DNA of 64,000 bases from Hungatella sp. (GCA_009712635.1 WASS01000020.1:1328795-1392794), one strand, 5' to 3'; counted from the first letter of the stretch, positions 33,060 to 42,226 are shown. Notes: generated from the letters alone by a model not told the origin. Made by a program: numbers and translations.

Positions 33060-35117
33060 ATGCCAGACACAGCGATAAAAACTTTTAATAATAGCCTCCT
33101 GTTTATCCCTAATGAAGGGCAGGCGGATTCCCGCGCGAGATTTTGCGCAGCAGTGCACGGAAGCAACTTCTTTTTTCAGGATGACCGGATCACCTCCGTC
33201 CAATACGCCGGGTTTTCAGGAAAATCCGCCGCGGGCGCGGCGTTGGAGCTGTCGTTTATCGATGCAAATGCCGGGACAGCACCGGAGGGATATGAGCAAA
33301 GTGCGGGACATTTTAATTATTTCACAGGCGGTGACTCCACGAAATGGCGCACACATCTGCCTGCTTACGGAAAACTGAAATACGCGGCCGTTTGGGACGG
33401 AGTGGATCTGGAGCTTGAGGGAAGCGCCGAGGGTCTCAAATTCAACTGGCTGCTTCAGTCAGCCGACCGGGTTGGTGCGATCCGTCTCCGCTGGGAGGGC
33501 GCCAAGAGCCTCAGTATTTTGGACGACGGCAGCCTGTGCATCAGGCATGACCTCGGGGCGCTTACGGATCCAAAGCCTGCCGCCTGGCAGGAGATTGGCG
33601 GTAAATCCATGCCCGTCGACTGCGCATACTGCCTTAACGGCGGCACTGAGATCAGTTTTGAGCTTCGCGGTCCGCACGATCCCACAGCGCCACTATTAAT
33701 CGATCCTGTAATCCAGTACTCCACCTATCTCGGCGGCAGCGCCACTGACTTCGGCAACGGCATAGCCGTGGATGGAGAGGGGTGCGCCTATGTGTCCGCC
33801 TCGACTTTGTCCGCAGACTTTCCGGTGACACCTGGCGCCTTCCAGACGACGCTCGTCGGCAGAACCGACGTGTTTGTCACAAAATTTGCAGCCGACGGCG
33901 CGAGTCTTGTCTATTCCACGTATCTCGGCGGGAATGGCAGCAATATCGGGTTCTCAATCGCCATCGACGCGCAGGGCTGCGCCTATGTCACGGGCTATAC
34001 CAACGCCACGGACTTCCCGGTGACGCCCGGCGCCTTCCAGACTGCTTACGGTGGCGGCACGGACGACGCGTTTGTCACGAAGCTCGCGCCCGACGGCGCA
34101 AGCCTCGTCTACTCTACCTATCTGGGCGGCATAGACTACGATTCGGGCAACGACATCGCGGTGGACGCGCTGGGGTGCGCTTATGTGGGAGGCTTCACGT
34201 ATTCCGCCGACTTCCCGGTTACGCCCGGCGCTTTCCAGATGGTATACACCGGTACGGGCGACGCGTTTGTCACCAAACTTGCGGCCGACGGCGGAAGCCT
34301 CGTTTACTCTTCCTACCTGAACGGCAGCAAGAACGCGGCCTGTCTCAACATTGCGGTGGATTTACAGGGCTGCGCCTATCTCACGGGAAACACGAATTCC
34401 ACCGACTTCCCGATTACGCCCGGCGCTTTCCAGAAGACGTACGGCGGCGGCGTGGACGACGCGTTTGTCACGAAATTCTCAGCCGACGGAACAAGCCTCG
34501 TCTATTCCACGTATCTCGGTGGCGATCTGGTGGATTCCGGCTCTGGCATTTGCGTGGACGCGGAGGGCATTGCCTATGTGACAGGATCTACTTCTTCCGC
34601 CAATTTCCCGGTGACGCCCGGAGCCTTCCAGACGGCAATCGCCGGAGACGCGAATGCGTTTATTACTAAGCTGGCGCCCAGCGGCGGAAGCCTCCTAGCC
34701 TCGACTTACCTGGGAGGCAGCTTAATTGATTCAGGCAAAGCCATCACCGTGGATATGCGGGGCCACGTCTATGTGGCAGGAAGCACAAACTCCGATAATT
34801 TCCCAACAACTCCCGCGGTACTACCCTCCCAGCTGCAGGGAGACTCGGATGCTTTTGTGAGTATCCTCACTCCGGACCTTAGGCGGCTTCTCGTTTCCTA
34901 TTATCTTGTTGGAAGCAGATCGGACTACGGGGACGGCATCGTGATCGGGGGCGACGGCGGCGTTTATGTGGTCGGGGGCACCTCTTCCACAGACTTTCCC
35001 GTGACGCCCGGCGCTTTCCAGACAACGTACGGCGGCGGAGATTCAGACTGTTTTTTGACAAAAACTGCCTTTGCGTTTTATGAGAAAGTCTCAATTGTGA
35101 TCCAGGGAATTCTTTAG
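33060..35117 (+). CDS. SBBP-repeat beta-propeller protein
   Basis: From ATG 33060 (AGGTG upstream; a GTG at 33051 is rejected) the protein has 685 residues. Residues 1-220 form an N-terminal domain of the kind found before SBBP repeats (NEGQADSRARFCAAVHG, HFNYFTGGDSTKWRTHLPAY, KYAAVWDGVDLELEG). Seven SBBP repeats follow, each with Y-S-T-Y-L-G-G, an A-Y-V-x-G block, D-F-P-V-T-P-G-A-F-Q and D-A-F-V-T-K. There is no signal peptide. The repeats are GC-rich and highly alike, so recombination between them is expected. The gene is divergent from the collagen-like gene and may encode a spore-surface protein (inference). A second, truncated copy lies at 48636-49421. Confidence 0.9.
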   Translation: MPDTAIKTFNNSLLFIPNEGQADSRARFCAAVHGSNFFFQDDRITSVQYAGFSGKSAAGAALELSFIDANAGTAPEGYEQSAGHFNYFTGGDSTKWRTHLPAYGKLKYAAVWDGVDLELEGSAEGLKFNWLLQSADRVGAIRLRWEGAKSLSILDDGSLCIRHDLGALTDPKPAAWQEIGGKSMPVDCAYCLNGGTEISFELRGPHDPTAPLLIDPVIQYSTYLGGSATDFGNGIAVDGEGCAYVSASTLSADFPVTPGAFQTTLVGRTDVFVTKFAADGASLVYSTYLGGNGSNIGFSIAIDAQGCAYVTGYTNATDFPVTPGAFQTAYGGGTDDAFVTKLAPDGASLVYSTYLGGIDYDSGNDIAVDALGCAYVGGFTYSADFPVTPGAFQMVYTGTGDAFVTKLAADGGSLVYSSYLNGSKNAACLNIAVDLQGCAYLTGNTNSTDFPITPGAFQKTYGGGVDDAFVTKFSADGTSLVYSTYLGGDLVDSGSGICVDAEGIAYVTGSTSSANFPVTPGAFQTAIAGDANAFITKLAPSGGSLLASTYLGGSLIDSGKAITVDMRGHVYVAGSTNSDNFPTTPAVLPSQLQGDSDAFVSILTPDLRRLLVSYYLVGSRSDYGDGIVIGGDGGVYVVGGTSSTDFPVTPGAFQTTYGGGDSDCFLTKTAFAFYEKVSIVIQGIL

Positions 35118-35140
35118 TCTTCGGGGAAGGGGCAGGCTAC

Positions 35141-35350
35141 ATGCTGTATGAGGGAAACGTGGGAAAATCTGGCGCGATTATTACCGCTTATGTTTTGGAC
35201 AATACGCTGCCGTCCGTTTCAGCGGAGTCTGTCCGCATGCTTACGCACTTAAACATTGCGTTTGCTCTGATCAGGGATAACCGGGGCGTCTACGGCAATC
35301 TCACAAATCTTGACGATAACCCCCTGCTTCGAAGGATCACCCCCGTCTGA
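35141..35350 (+). pseudogene. Truncated GH18 chitinase-like fragment
   Basis: The 69-residue frame contains ITAYVLDNTLPSVSAESVRM and THLNIAFALIRDN, which resembles the first strand and helix of glycoside hydrolase family 18 proteins. It ends soon after GNLTNLDD, before any catalytic D-x-x-D-x-D-x-E motif. GGGAAGGGG precedes it and it follows the SBBP gene by 23 bp. It is probably the leftover of a spore- or wall-directed hydrolase gene. Confidence 0.5.
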
Positions 35351-35509
35351 AAATTCCCCTCTCGGTGGGCGGGTAGGGCGCGGACGGTTTTTAGCAGGCG
35401 GCCTTAACTCAAAATGGGCGGCAGACCTTCGCGCGAAGGCCTACTTCCATGGTCAGATTCACTTCCAAAAGAATGCCTTAAAACAGTAGTTAATAAATAA
35501 TAAAATACG

Positions 35510-35535
35510 TGCCGCCAGTAATGGCGGCATTATTA
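35510..35535 (+). terminator. Terminator closing the GC-rich island
   Basis: GCCGCCA and TGGCGGC form a 7-bp GC stem with a GTAA loop, followed by ATTATTAT. It ends the plus-strand SBBP/GH18-fragment transcript; GC-rich DNA ends here. Confidence 0.6.
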
Positions 35536-35573
35536 TAAAGATGCGAATGGTTTCCCGTTTATTTTCAAAAGAC

Positions 35574-35606
35574 AGACTCCCAGAAATATTTACAATCTGG
35601 GAGTCT
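35574..35606 (-). terminator. Terminator of the 35648 cysteine-peptidase gene
   Basis: AGACTCCCAGA and TCTGGGAGTCT form a perfect 11-bp stem, followed on the minus strand by GTCTTTTG. It shares its core with the terminators at 14541, 31114 and 61035. Confidence 0.75.
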
Positions 35607-35647
35607 GCACTCATTTAATGTTAATTAAAGCAATACTATCATTTTTA

Positions 35648-36277
35648 TTACAAGAAGTTTAACCGAATTGTATGATTATAATAATTCTTGGCTTGAGAGT
35701 CTGTATATGCTTTATCAACCCATTTTTGTGAAGAGCTGCCTAAATCTGAACTCTGGTTACTAATTGTAATATAACCGGTATGTGGTCCCTTACTACCATT
35801 AGAATGAGAGTAGTTAATCTGTTTAACTACACCATCAGAACCTTTAATTACATCGGTTATAACAAGTACATGACCGCCGTTATCGAATCTAATAGTACAC
35901 CCTGGTGTCATATCTGCCGCTCTTGATAATTTAGAACCATAACTTGTACTTGTCAGATTAGCAGCTGAAATACCATACGCATATGTTAAGGACGTGCCAG
36001 GAATTTTTGCCTCAAAATATCTTCTCACTGCTCCACCAGTTGCTTCATTTAATGCATAATATACTAATCCGGAACAATCTACTGCTGTTTTATCCGGATT
36101 ATTAGTAGCCCATGTCTGTAATGCACTACCTGTTTTTCCAGAATTTATAAGGTTTAATATGATTTTAGAAGGTGTATTTTTCGCACCCAACTTGTATGGC
36201 AGATTAATCTTAGTTCCGCCAATAACGATGTTAGTATATTCATTACATTTGTTAATTAAATCCGTTGTGAAACTCAT
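35648..36277 (-). CDS. NlpC/P60-CHAP-like cysteine peptidase/amidase
   Basis: The 209-residue protein has a catalytic-Cys motif TAVDCSGLVYYALN (about 64-77) and a His motif NGGHVLVITD (about 131-140), the order of NlpC/P60-like amidases that cut cell-wall peptides. It has no signal peptide, so it would act in the cytosol, spore or after lysis. AAAGGAGAG precedes ATG 36277. A 14-bp palindrome lies in the promoter region. A lysin-like or effector role is possible. Confidence 0.75.
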   Translation of the reverse strand: MSFTTDLINKCNEYTNIVIGGTKINLPYKLGAKNTPSKIILNLINSGKTGSALQTWATNNPDKTAVDCSGLVYYALNEATGGAVRRYFEAKIPGTSLTYAYGISAANLTSTSYGSKLSRAADMTPGCTIRFDNGGHVLVITDVIKGSDGVVKQINYSHSNGSKGPHTGYITISNQSSDLGSSSQKWVDKAYTDSQAKNYYNHTIRLNFL

Positions 36278-36305
36278 AATATTCTCTCCTTTAAATATAT
36301 TATTT

Positions 36306-36319
36306 TATAAGCGCTTATA
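36306..36319. promoter_or_regulatory. 14-bp palindrome upstream of the peptidase gene
   Basis: TATAAGCGCTTATA is a perfect palindrome 29 bp upstream of the 35648 gene's start codon, overlapping the likely promoter. It could be an operator; no regulator gene is adjacent. Confidence 0.45.
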
Positions 36320-36363
36320 CCTATAAATAATGTTTTTTATTGTAAAGTGTAAACAAAAGAATA

Positions 36364-36660
36364 TTATAATCTGTTCAACCGTTCCAGAATAACGTTCCAG
36401 GTATTTAAAGGTGACGGTTTCAGTGAGGCTACCGCCTTATGGTAAGCAATATTATAGGGAATTATGAACCAACGGTAAAAAGATATCGTCAACGATTTCC
36501 ATAACTCTTTCGTTAGAAATTGGCTCATGGGTTGTGAGAACTTCATACCGTTCTCCATACCACCGATGTACAGAAACGTTGGTTCTAATCTGATTAACAG
36601 AGGCAGGCAATGCACCATTCAAATATCATTCTTTTGGGTAAATCATTGTCCCAAGCTGTC
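36364..36660 (-). pseudogene. Degraded gene remnant, unrecognised
   Basis: Two overlapping minus-strand frames both give protein-like stretches: one contains VSVHRWYGERYEVLTTHEP and EIVDDIFLPLVHNSL before a stop, another KELWKSLTISFYRWFI, and the upstream part reads TKTAWDNDLPKRMIFEW in a third frame. This looks like a frameshifted relic. No family is assigned. It fills most of the 412-bp space between the flanking genes. Confidence 0.4.
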
Positions 36661-36690
36661 TTGGTAACAACAACAGGCTATAGCTTCCAG

Positions 36691-37518
36691 TCATTGTTTT
36701 GGTTTATAGCTTGCTTCCTTAAATAAGGATGCTAGTACTGCTACTCTAGCATAAGATAAATCTCCAACAGCCCCATATGCAGCAGTGGTTAATGATATAT
36801 TCGAATAGCCTTCATATTCAACATTTTTTTCAATCTTCACTTTACTTTTCCAATCTTCATAAAATATTGCTTTGTTAGAATCATCAAAACTAATAACCTT
36901 AAATGTAAAATGTACACGCATATAATTAGGCCCATCCAAAAATACGATTGAAGGTTCTGCCTTTACAGTACCAACAATTTTAACTTTATTCTCTTTTGCT
37001 TCTTTAATATAATTAGCTACATCCTCATTCAGTGCAGCTGATTTATTCATCACAGAAGTCAATTTGTTTCCCCACTGTTCATCTAGTGTTGTATAGTCTA
37101 CATTTACGATCTGATAAACGAATTGCTCTACATATTCAGCCCATTTATCAATGTCTTCCTTTTTATAGCCGTCTAATTCTAAAAACTGAACTGGCGTTAG
37201 GTTTGAATTATAGCTTTTGTATTCGTGCTTCAAATCATATAACTCATTAGGCGCATCGGCTAATATATAAGGGAAATCCTTATAGTTTTCAGGCAAATCA
37301 GTTGTTCTAATTGCTCTGCCCCATGGGTCTTTTGGTGCATTTTTCACTTGTTCTGCTGTTGATAATGCTTTATCGTCAATAGGGAGTTTTTCTCCTTGGC
37401 TTCCAACCGCCATTTTAGCCATTTCTTGACGTGTGATTTCTGCCAATGCCATCTGTGTTCCTGAACTGCTTAGAAGTAAAGAAACTATCATGATGGCTGA
37501 TATACTACGTTTTTTCAT
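36691..37518 (-). CDS. Secreted protein of unknown function
   Basis: From ATG 37518 (AGGGGTG upstream) the protein has 275 residues. It has a Sec signal peptide: KKRS, a hydrophobic core ISAIMIVSLLLSSSG and a likely cut after MALA. The mature part is acidic and helical early (ITRQEMAKMAVGSQG), with a possible beta domain later (VKIVGTVKAEPSIVFL). No motif is recognised. Confidence 0.75.
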   Translation of the reverse strand: MKKRSISAIMIVSLLLSSSGTQMALAEITRQEMAKMAVGSQGEKLPIDDKALSTAEQVKNAPKDPWGRAIRTTDLPENYKDFPYILADAPNELYDLKHEYKSYNSNLTPVQFLELDGYKKEDIDKWAEYVEQFVYQIVNVDYTTLDEQWGNKLTSVMNKSAALNEDVANYIKEAKENKVKIVGTVKAEPSIVFLDGPNYMRVHFTFKVISFDDSNKAIFYEDWKSKVKIEKNVEYEGYSNISLTTAAYGAVGDLSYARVAVLASLFKEASYKPKQ

Positions 37519-37666
37519 TTTATACACCCCTGTTTTATTCTCTTTTTATACTGATGAATCATATATAGCAAAATATTATATCTTCTGTAATTTCAATCTT
37601 TAGATCTTTATTTAAAAAATAATGTATTATTAGTTTATTTAGTTCTCCTTCTTGCTGATTTTCTTC

Positions 37667-37806
37667 CTAATAAACTACTATGTGTTTTGTAATATAAGGT
37701 GGATAGTCTTTACTATCATCTACTGAGTGTACGCTATCACAAATATCATATAAACCCCTTGTTATTGTTGTTTTCCCCGTTCCATTTTTCCATACTATTG
37801 CTGTTA
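37667..37806 (-). pseudogene. P-loop fragment abutting the serine-hydrolase-like gene
   Basis: A 46-codon frame reads TAIVWKNGTGKTTITRGLYD, with a Walker A-like NGTGKTT, then PPYITKHIVVY and TAG. The frame enters from the stop region of the gene at 37804, with no start codon, so it looks like the stranded fragment of an ATPase or nucleotide-kinase gene. Confidence 0.5.
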
Positions 37807-38640
37807 TGTCAATGCCATCTCAATTATTTCCATATTCTCAGGATGAGGTCTGTCCATATCCGATAATATACTAAAAACAGTCTTTTTCTCAGGGATAATG
37901 ACTAATTTTTGTCCTCCAAAACCACATGCGCAAAAATATGGGATGCTTGAATAACTTCCCAACCACCAACCCAAGCCATAAGGAGTATTTTCAGGAAAAC
38001 CTCCACTAGAATATTCCAACACACTAAGTTTATAATATTCTTCAGAAAACAAACGTTTTCCTTCTATTACACCTTTATTTAACAATAACTTTCCGAATTC
38101 ATCTAATAACTTGATAGAAACCTTCATTCCTTGAATATCATCTCTAACCCATTCGAAATCTCTATTTTTAAAGTATGATAATATCTTTATTCTAAACAAT
38201 TGCGTTACCTCAATTCCATATACCGCTTCTAATAAATAGACTATTATCTGTGGGTCAGGCTTATATTGAAAAGAAACACCTGGTTCGCTTTCAAATATCA
38301 ATTCCATTACTTCGTTCATATTTGCTGGAATAGGATCTTGTTTGGCTGGCCATACAATTCCAGTGGTGTTAGACAATACATGTTTGATTTTTAATTTATA
38401 CCAGTTAATATCTGCTATTTCGTTATGCTCAATATAATCAATGACGCGATCCTCTATACTTCCAATTTCCCCTTCATATATAGCAATACCAACTAGCACA
38501 GACAAAAAAGATTTGAATATGCAGCCAACTGGAAATAACTGCACCTCACTTTCGTTTTCCCGTGTAAATTCAAATGCTATCTGTCCATCCTTTATCATAT
38601 GCACAGCCCTTAGATTTGTATAGCGACTTAAAGTAAACAT
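37804..38640 (-). CDS. Beta-lactamase-fold serine-hydrolase homologue with Cys at the nucleophile position
   Basis: From ATG 38640 (GAGGG upstream) the protein has 278 residues and matches class-C beta-lactamase/esterase-like proteins: HMIKDGQIAFE, then a helix VGCIFKSFLSVLVGIAI where family members have S-x-x-K, later LKIKHVLSNTTGI and YGLGWWLG. The nucleophile position reads C-I-F-K, so Ser is replaced by Cys, and the Tyr motif reads FQYKPD. It is either an altered hydrolase or a non-catalytic binding protein. Confidence 0.78.
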   Translation of the reverse strand: MFTLSRYTNLRAVHMIKDGQIAFEFTRENESEVQLFPVGCIFKSFLSVLVGIAIYEGEIGSIEDRVIDYIEHNEIADINWYKLKIKHVLSNTTGIVWPAKQDPIPANMNEVMELIFESEPGVSFQYKPDPQIIVYLLEAVYGIEVTQLFRIKILSYFKNRDFEWVRDDIQGMKVSIKLLDEFGKLLLNKGVIEGKRLFSEEYYKLSVLEYSSGGFPENTPYGLGWWLGSYSSIPYFCACGFGGQKLVIIPEKKTVFSILSDMDRPHPENMEIIEMALT

Positions 38641-38675
38641 ATTATCCCTCACACAAAATCAAATTTTTATTCCAT

Positions 38676-39239
38676 CTACAGCTTTTCTAATATAACCCAT
38701 ATATTCTCTTCCTGTGGGATTATTATATCTATATCCACTTCCGGGTGAGCCTTCACATATTCGGTAAGCATATCTATCAAATTTTCCTTTGACTTCATAT
38801 AATCATCCACAATGACATCAACAGAGACTCCAAGACGTTTCAGTAGTAGCGCAGATACCGTCCCCGTCCTGTCCTTCCCTGCTGTGCAAAAAAACATTAC
38901 ATTTGATGGAGCATTAAGTATAGTATCCAGAATAATGTCCATCTGTTCATCCACCATACTACGGTAGACTTCATGAAGATGCGCTCTGGATTTTGGCGTA
39001 TCTCCACCACCCGTTACTGGGAGATGATGATAGGTAAATCCTGCTAATTTCCGTAATGAGCATGGATTACGTTCTAGTTCCTGCGCAGAGCGTAGATCCA
39101 CAAGCGTGGTTATATCATTATCCAATAACCATTGAATCTCTTCTTCTGTTATATGCACTGGTACGTCACTTCTTATGTATCGCATGCCACCAATTGGCAA
39201 TGCACGTGTGTTTAATGTTGATTTTAACAATGATTTCAT
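38676..39239 (-). CDS. Tyrosine phosphatase (protein-tyrosine/serine phosphatase family)
   Basis: The 187-residue protein has the P-loop CTAGKDRTG (about 118-126) of Cys-based phosphatases, an early RSDVPVHITEEE and LVDLRSAQELERNP (about 46-59) typical of the bacterial tyrosine/lipid-phosphatase family PF13350. AAGGAG precedes ATG 39239. It stands just upstream of the serine-hydrolase-like gene with a 35-bp gap, so they may be co-transcribed. Confidence 0.9.
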   Translation of the reverse strand: MKSLLKSTLNTRALPIGGMRYIRSDVPVHITEEEIQWLLDNDITTLVDLRSAQELERNPCSLRKLAGFTYHHLPVTGGGDTPKSRAHLHEVYRSMVDEQMDIILDTILNAPSNVMFFCTAGKDRTGTVSALLLKRLGVSVDVIVDDYMKSKENLIDMLTEYVKAHPEVDIDIIIPQEENIWVILEKL

Positions 39240-39460
39240 CTAGTCTTTTCTCCTTGCCACTCAAATATATAAGTTCAAATTTGTCTTTCTCATAACTTAT
39301 TAAATATAATGGGAAGCTACAACACCTTGCAAACTGGAAGTTGTAGAGTTCTTTACATAGATAAAATATCAAAATTTATGCTATCGCTGAGCGAACAAAC
39401 TAAAATTTCTTATTCAGCACGAAATACGATTGACTAAGAATCCGAAGTTTTATTTTATCA

Positions 39461-39605
39461 CCTAGATAAATAACTTCAATGCTTTATTTCATTTTATGAC
39501 GAATTGTAAAATTATTCAATTAAATAATCCCAATTCATTATTCTATTATCAGATTCTTCTCCAAAATGTAAATTGGATATTTATTACCATAAATATCTTT
39601 ATCCA
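39461..39605. repeat. 147-bp direct repeat, copy 1
   Basis: The segment containing AATAACTTCAATGCTTTATT and ATTCTATTATCAGATTCTTC matches 40913-41060 at roughly nine in ten positions. The two copies flank the phosphotransferase gene at 39710-40642 in the same orientation. It fills much of the 469-bp space after the phosphatase gene. Confidence 0.8.
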
Positions 39606-39709
39606 CATATGGCTTTCTAAACATAATGGGAAGCCCAGTTTAACTTCTCAGTTTACTTATTTTGTGGTCAAAATAATGATATTTAACTTATACATTACCC
39701 AGATTAATT

Positions 39710-40642
39710 TCAACCCCTATATTTTTTTAGTAGTGGTATGAATGTCTCATTGCACCATTCTGGCAATCTATTGCAAAACCAATCTTCGTCAATCCACGAT
39801 TCGTAATGTAACACTATGCCCAATAGAATTTGTAATGCAAAATAGATATCAATTTCATCAGTATTAACCTTGCAACCAGTTGTTTCTTCATAGGCTTTTA
39901 CTATACTAATTCTATAATCTGCATCATCTACAAAGCAATAAATGCTACCAAAATCCAGCATAGCAGTACTATATCCGAATAAAGAAAAATCGATCGGTAT
40001 TAGCCCATCATTAGTAATTAAAATATTTGATAATGATAAGTCCGAGTGCACAAGAATACATTCAGCTTTTGACTGCTTTAATTTATCACCAATTAACTCC
40101 AAAGAATCGTTCATGATTGCAAAATATTTATTATCAAGTCGTTCATTCTTAAGCAAATTAAAAAGAATCTCTTGTAACCTTTGACATAAATTCTTATCAT
40201 ATATAAAATAGTAATCGGCGTTGTAGCCTTTTGCAGCCATATGAACCTTTCCCAGCATCTCACCCAATTTATACCCAAGTGCTTCGGACAATTCACTTTT
40301 GTCTAGAATTCTGCCCGGAAGCCATGTAAGCATTGTTACAACAGTGCCGTCCCTTAACACTGTAACAAGTTCATTATCATTATTCTTAATTGGTGATTGC
40401 ACATACAAGCCACTAGATTTTAGATGTTCTAAAAATTTGAGCTCATTTTCACGATTTTTAATAAAATCGATATCTTTATAAAACGGTAATGTGGTAAATC
40501 CGGTTTTTGATTTATGTATTCTTAACAGAAACTTATCGTCAATGCAGTAAATCATATTTTCATTATGGCGGATTAACTCAGCTTTTGCACCTGTTAAACC
40601 ATATCGATGCAAAGCATCTCCTAATATATCTAGCTCACACAT
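39710..40642 (-). CDS. Aminoglycoside-phosphotransferase-family kinase
   Basis: The 310-residue protein has the APH/choline-kinase fold motifs: LLRIHKSKTGF near the start, the catalytic loop LVHSDLSLSNILI (about 200-212) and the metal-binding IPIDFSLFGY (about 217-226). Family members phosphorylate aminoglycosides, homoserine or choline. The usual H-G-D is H-S-D and the D-F-G-like motif is D-F-S, so the substrate is uncertain. AGAGG precedes the ATG. Direct repeats flank the gene. Confidence 0.85.
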   Translation of the reverse strand: MCELDILGDALHRYGLTGAKAELIRHNENMIYCIDDKFLLRIHKSKTGFTTLPFYKDIDFIKNRENELKFLEHLKSSGLYVQSPIKNNDNELVTVLRDGTVVTMLTWLPGRILDKSELSEALGYKLGEMLGKVHMAAKGYNADYYFIYDKNLCQRLQEILFNLLKNERLDNKYFAIMNDSLELIGDKLKQSKAECILVHSDLSLSNILITNDGLIPIDFSLFGYSTAMLDFGSIYCFVDDADYRISIVKAYEETTGCKVNTDEIDIYFALQILLGIVLHYESWIDEDWFCNRLPEWCNETFIPLLKKYRG

Positions 40643-40912
40643 ATTATACCTCTGCTAATATTTAATTTTTTATTTACAATCATTAGCATAAAACCTACTC
40701 AGTTTCCCATTATTGCTATAACATACTCTATTTTCTTTTCCTTTACCCAAAAGCCCCGTTTACATATTATTTAAAGTTCTAGATAATTACTTACTACATT
40801 AGAAATATTATATAAATATAACAACCTTATATGTCGTTCCAGCCCCCGTAGTTATTGCATAATCTTCGACACTGAGTTTTCAAAAATATCACCCTCTTCA
40901 AATATTTCTAAC

Positions 40913-41060
40913 GACCTAAATAAATAACTTCAATACTTTATTTCATTTTATGACAAATTGTAAAATTATTCAATTAAATAATCGTAATTCATTATTCTAT
41001 TATCAGATTCTTCTCCATAATTTAAATCAGGATATTTATTACCCTAAATATCTTTATCCT
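40913..41060. repeat. 147-bp direct repeat, copy 2, with a third partial copy near 46231-46372
   Basis: This copy matches 39461-39605. The preceding sequence (40843-40912, containing GTAGTTATTGCATAATC) plus the first 60 bp recurs in altered form at 46231-46372 (ATAGTTATTACATAAAC...), upstream of the membrane-protein gene. The 1,061-bp space 40643-41704 holds this repeat, the type B element and no recognisable gene. Confidence 0.75.
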
Positions 41061-41387
41061 CATTGTCTGGTAATACAGACATTTGCAAATTATAATGTCA
41101 AATTGTCACCTTTACATATCTTCAATAATACACAATCAGCCATTAAAACGGCAAATTAAATAAGGCACATTCTCACCACTGAAAATATGCCTTTTAATAT
41201 CTATCTCTGATTTACCAAGTGTCCCATATCCTATAAGTGAAAATAATAGCCACAAACAGTCATGTCTGTAGCTTATATTTTAAGCGAAAGTGGACCTCTT
41301 AAATGCCATTCAAGTGTTCTCCTTGCCTATGAATATGCCATCTTTTTCCCTATTTTTAAAAGCACTTTGGAAAGATTTTGCCTTTAA

Positions 41388-41625
41388 CTACCCTATGTCA
41401 TCCGCGGAAGAGCCAAAAAAACGGGGCTAAAAATCGCATTTTTTAACCCCATTTTTTGCTCATTTTTTAGTCAATAGCCACAACATGTTGTGGTCTAACC
41501 CCTGTTTTTCTTATCCAAACCACAATACGTCATCATTATCACCGCTTCAACATGTGTTGATGCTGTAATACAGATTACTGAAAGGCGCACTTTGTCCTTG
41601 GCGTAGACATTAAATTGACTAATAG
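41388..41625. repeat. Type B structured intergenic element, copy 1
   Basis: This element shares its order of parts with 45077-45290: CCCTATGTCATC, a terminator-like stem (GGGGCTAAAAA...TTTTTTAACCCC, 41423-41450) with T-runs, a strong palindrome (CCACAACATGTTGTGG, 41478-41493), CGTCATCATTATCAC, TTCAACATGTGTTGA and a closing CCTTGGCGTAG. The parts are better conserved than the sequence between them, suggesting a structured RNA or recombination element. Confidence 0.65.
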
Positions 41626-41704
41626 CATTAGGAACATCACCTGCTAGTAACATCACACTGCCCATATTCATTAATACCTACAGGAGCCTCCGTCAATCTG
41701 CTTC

Positions 41705-42226
41705 TTACTCTTCATAATTCTCTGCATTTAATCTTAACCTATAGAACTGTTGAAGCCATTCACTTTGCTCTTCCATCGTTTCTTTCAGCTTTCTGAGGCT
41801 TCTTTTTCCAACTCGTCTATCTAACACAGCAAACATTTTTTCTAATGGATTTTCAGATTGAATGCTGTCCTGAATACTTTGATTACGGTAATTCTCCAAT
41901 GACTTACAGAATTCATTATCCGTATATTCCTGTCTTGCTTGCATTGAAACAGAATCCATGAGTGCCCAAAACTCATCCCAGTATTCGCCTATACCAAAGT
42001 GATTTGAATTCTTTTTATATCCTTTTTCAATAAAATAAGTGTTCACTGTTTCCCAAGAGAACTGCTTCACCAGTTTGTTATCAATGTAAACTTCGAAAAT
42101 ATGACACCCATCCATGCCAACATAAGTTGTACAGTTATACCGAACCCGTCCGTGCAAACTGTCTGCAAGCATTTCCTGCTCAAGGTATTTTCGCATTCCA
42201 CTCCAAGATCCTAATATTTTTCCCAT
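41705..42226 (-). CDS. SF0329-like protein of unknown function
   Basis: The 173-residue protein begins with SGMRKYLEQEMLADSLHGRV and YNCTTYVGMDGCHIFEVYID, the pattern of the SF0329 family as I remember it; the function is unknown. AGGGGGAG precedes ATG 42226. A fragment of this gene, around FSWETVN, recurs as part of the mosaic at 30786. Confidence 0.75.
   Translation of the reverse strand: MGKILGSWSGMRKYLEQEMLADSLHGRVRYNCTTYVGMDGCHIFEVYIDNKLVKQFSWETVNTYFIEKGYKKNSNHFGIGEYWDEFWALMDSVSMQARQEYTDNEFCKSLENYRNQSIQDSIQSENPLEKMFAVLDRRVGKRSLRKLKETMEEQSEWLQQFYRLRLNAENYEE

Noticed and set aside
33782..34669. 295-codon arginine-rich open frame on the plus strand inside the SBBP gene
   Set aside because: It is a +1-frame shadow of GC-rich tandem repeats; composition is Arg/Cys-heavy and the same shadow recurs in the pseudogene copy.
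33715..35095. Tandem repeats of about 180-200 bp considered as CRISPR or VNTR
   Set aside because: They are in-frame SBBP protein repeats within one ORF; no short identical repeats with unique spacers occur anywhere in the window.
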